From assembly GCA_946186725.1 (NCBI GenBank), contig CAMHOI010000041.1, positions 1 through 7,497 on the forward strand: a stretch of DNA of 7,497 bases. Reading direction: 5' to 3'. The translations under genes and the position numbers were made by a program. Positions 7,392 to 7,497 of the stretch are shown piece after piece; positions within the stretch are counted from its first letter, which is position 1, and the number at the start of each line of letters is the position of its first letter. This DNA is from an uncultured Clostridia bacterium (GTDB lineage Bacteria > Bacillota > Clostridia > Oscillospirales > Acutalibacteraceae). Under the pieces are notes generated by a model that was given only the letters and a program-made list of their open reading frames with translations, was not told the origin of the DNA and ran no database searches.

Positions 7392-7497
7392 AGGCGAAGA
7401 AAAGCTCGGAGAGGGTCATGGGATCAATGTACTTGCCGTCCTTGTAAACGCGCATATTGCCCGAGGCGATCTCGTCGATGAGCATGACCTTGCCCTC
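7390..7497 (-). CDS. purC: SAICAR synthetase (phosphoribosylaminoimidazole-succinocarboxamide synthase), C-terminal end
   Basis: Only the last 35 codons and the TGA stop are inside the window; the start lies beyond the right edge. The visible sequence [21 protein letters not shown], continuing to ...MTLSELFFA, contains the conserved [12 protein letters not shown] block, equivalent to the LADEISPDTxR motif near the C-terminus of PurC. The enzyme joins CAIR with aspartate using ATP, giving SAICAR. The wording of the block resembles clostridial PurC as I remember it. Placement immediately before purF with a 10-nt gap supports the call. Because just 35 residues are seen, completeness of the enzyme cannot be judged. 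Confidence 0.85.
   Translation of the reverse strand, partial: EGKVMLIDEIASGNMRVYKDGKYIDPMTLSELFFA

Noticed and set aside
5199..7481. 760-residue plus-strand open frame antisense to purM and purF
   Set aside because: Same Gly/Ala/Val/Asp-rich shadow composition; lies opposite two genes with complete family motifs; the tail turns Arg-rich with no family features.

Overview
The window is one uninterrupted minus-strand run of de novo purine biosynthesis genes. In transcription order (right to left) it reads: purC (3' end only), a divergent purF, purM, a small formate/nitrite-transporter (FNT) family membrane protein, purN, a PurO-type IMP cyclohydrolase, a stand-alone AICAR transformylase (purH formyltransferase half only), purD, and purL (5' end only). 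No gap between genes exceeds 15 nt, so there is no room for an internal promoter or terminator between genes. Most genes have a Shine-Dalgarno sequence lying in or next to the stop codon of the gene before. No RNA genes, mobile elements, CRISPR arrays or long repeats were seen.

The organism is probably a high-GC anaerobic Clostridia member (Firmicutes), perhaps a gut Oscillospirales-type lineage. The reasons are the strong AGGAGG-type ribosome sites, the large single-chain PurL of the streptococcal/clostridial type, a PurC C-terminus that resembles clostridial sequences I remember, the separation of AICAR transformylase from IMP cyclohydrolase, and the GC-rich codon use. This is inference from protein character, not a phylogeny.

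Together the genes cover most of PRPP to IMP: PurF (PRPP to phosphoribosylamine), PurD (GAR), PurN (FGAR, using 10-formyl-THF), PurL (FGAM), PurM (AIR), PurC (SAICAR), PurH transformylase (FAICAR, using 10-formyl-THF) and PurO (IMP). The steps not seen are AIR carboxylation (PurE/PurK) and adenylosuccinate lyase (PurB); purE could lie beyond the right edge, upstream of purC.

Three points deserve attention. (1) The PurF lacks the N-terminal nucleophile cysteine and the other glutamine-handling residues of the family, but keeps the PRPP-binding motif and the Fe-S-type cysteines. (2) A compact FNT-family channel sits between purM and purN and overlaps both, suggesting formate supply or efflux tied to the formyl-THF steps. 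(3) The last two steps are done by separate proteins, with a cyclohydrolase of the type first known from archaea instead of the usual fused PurH.
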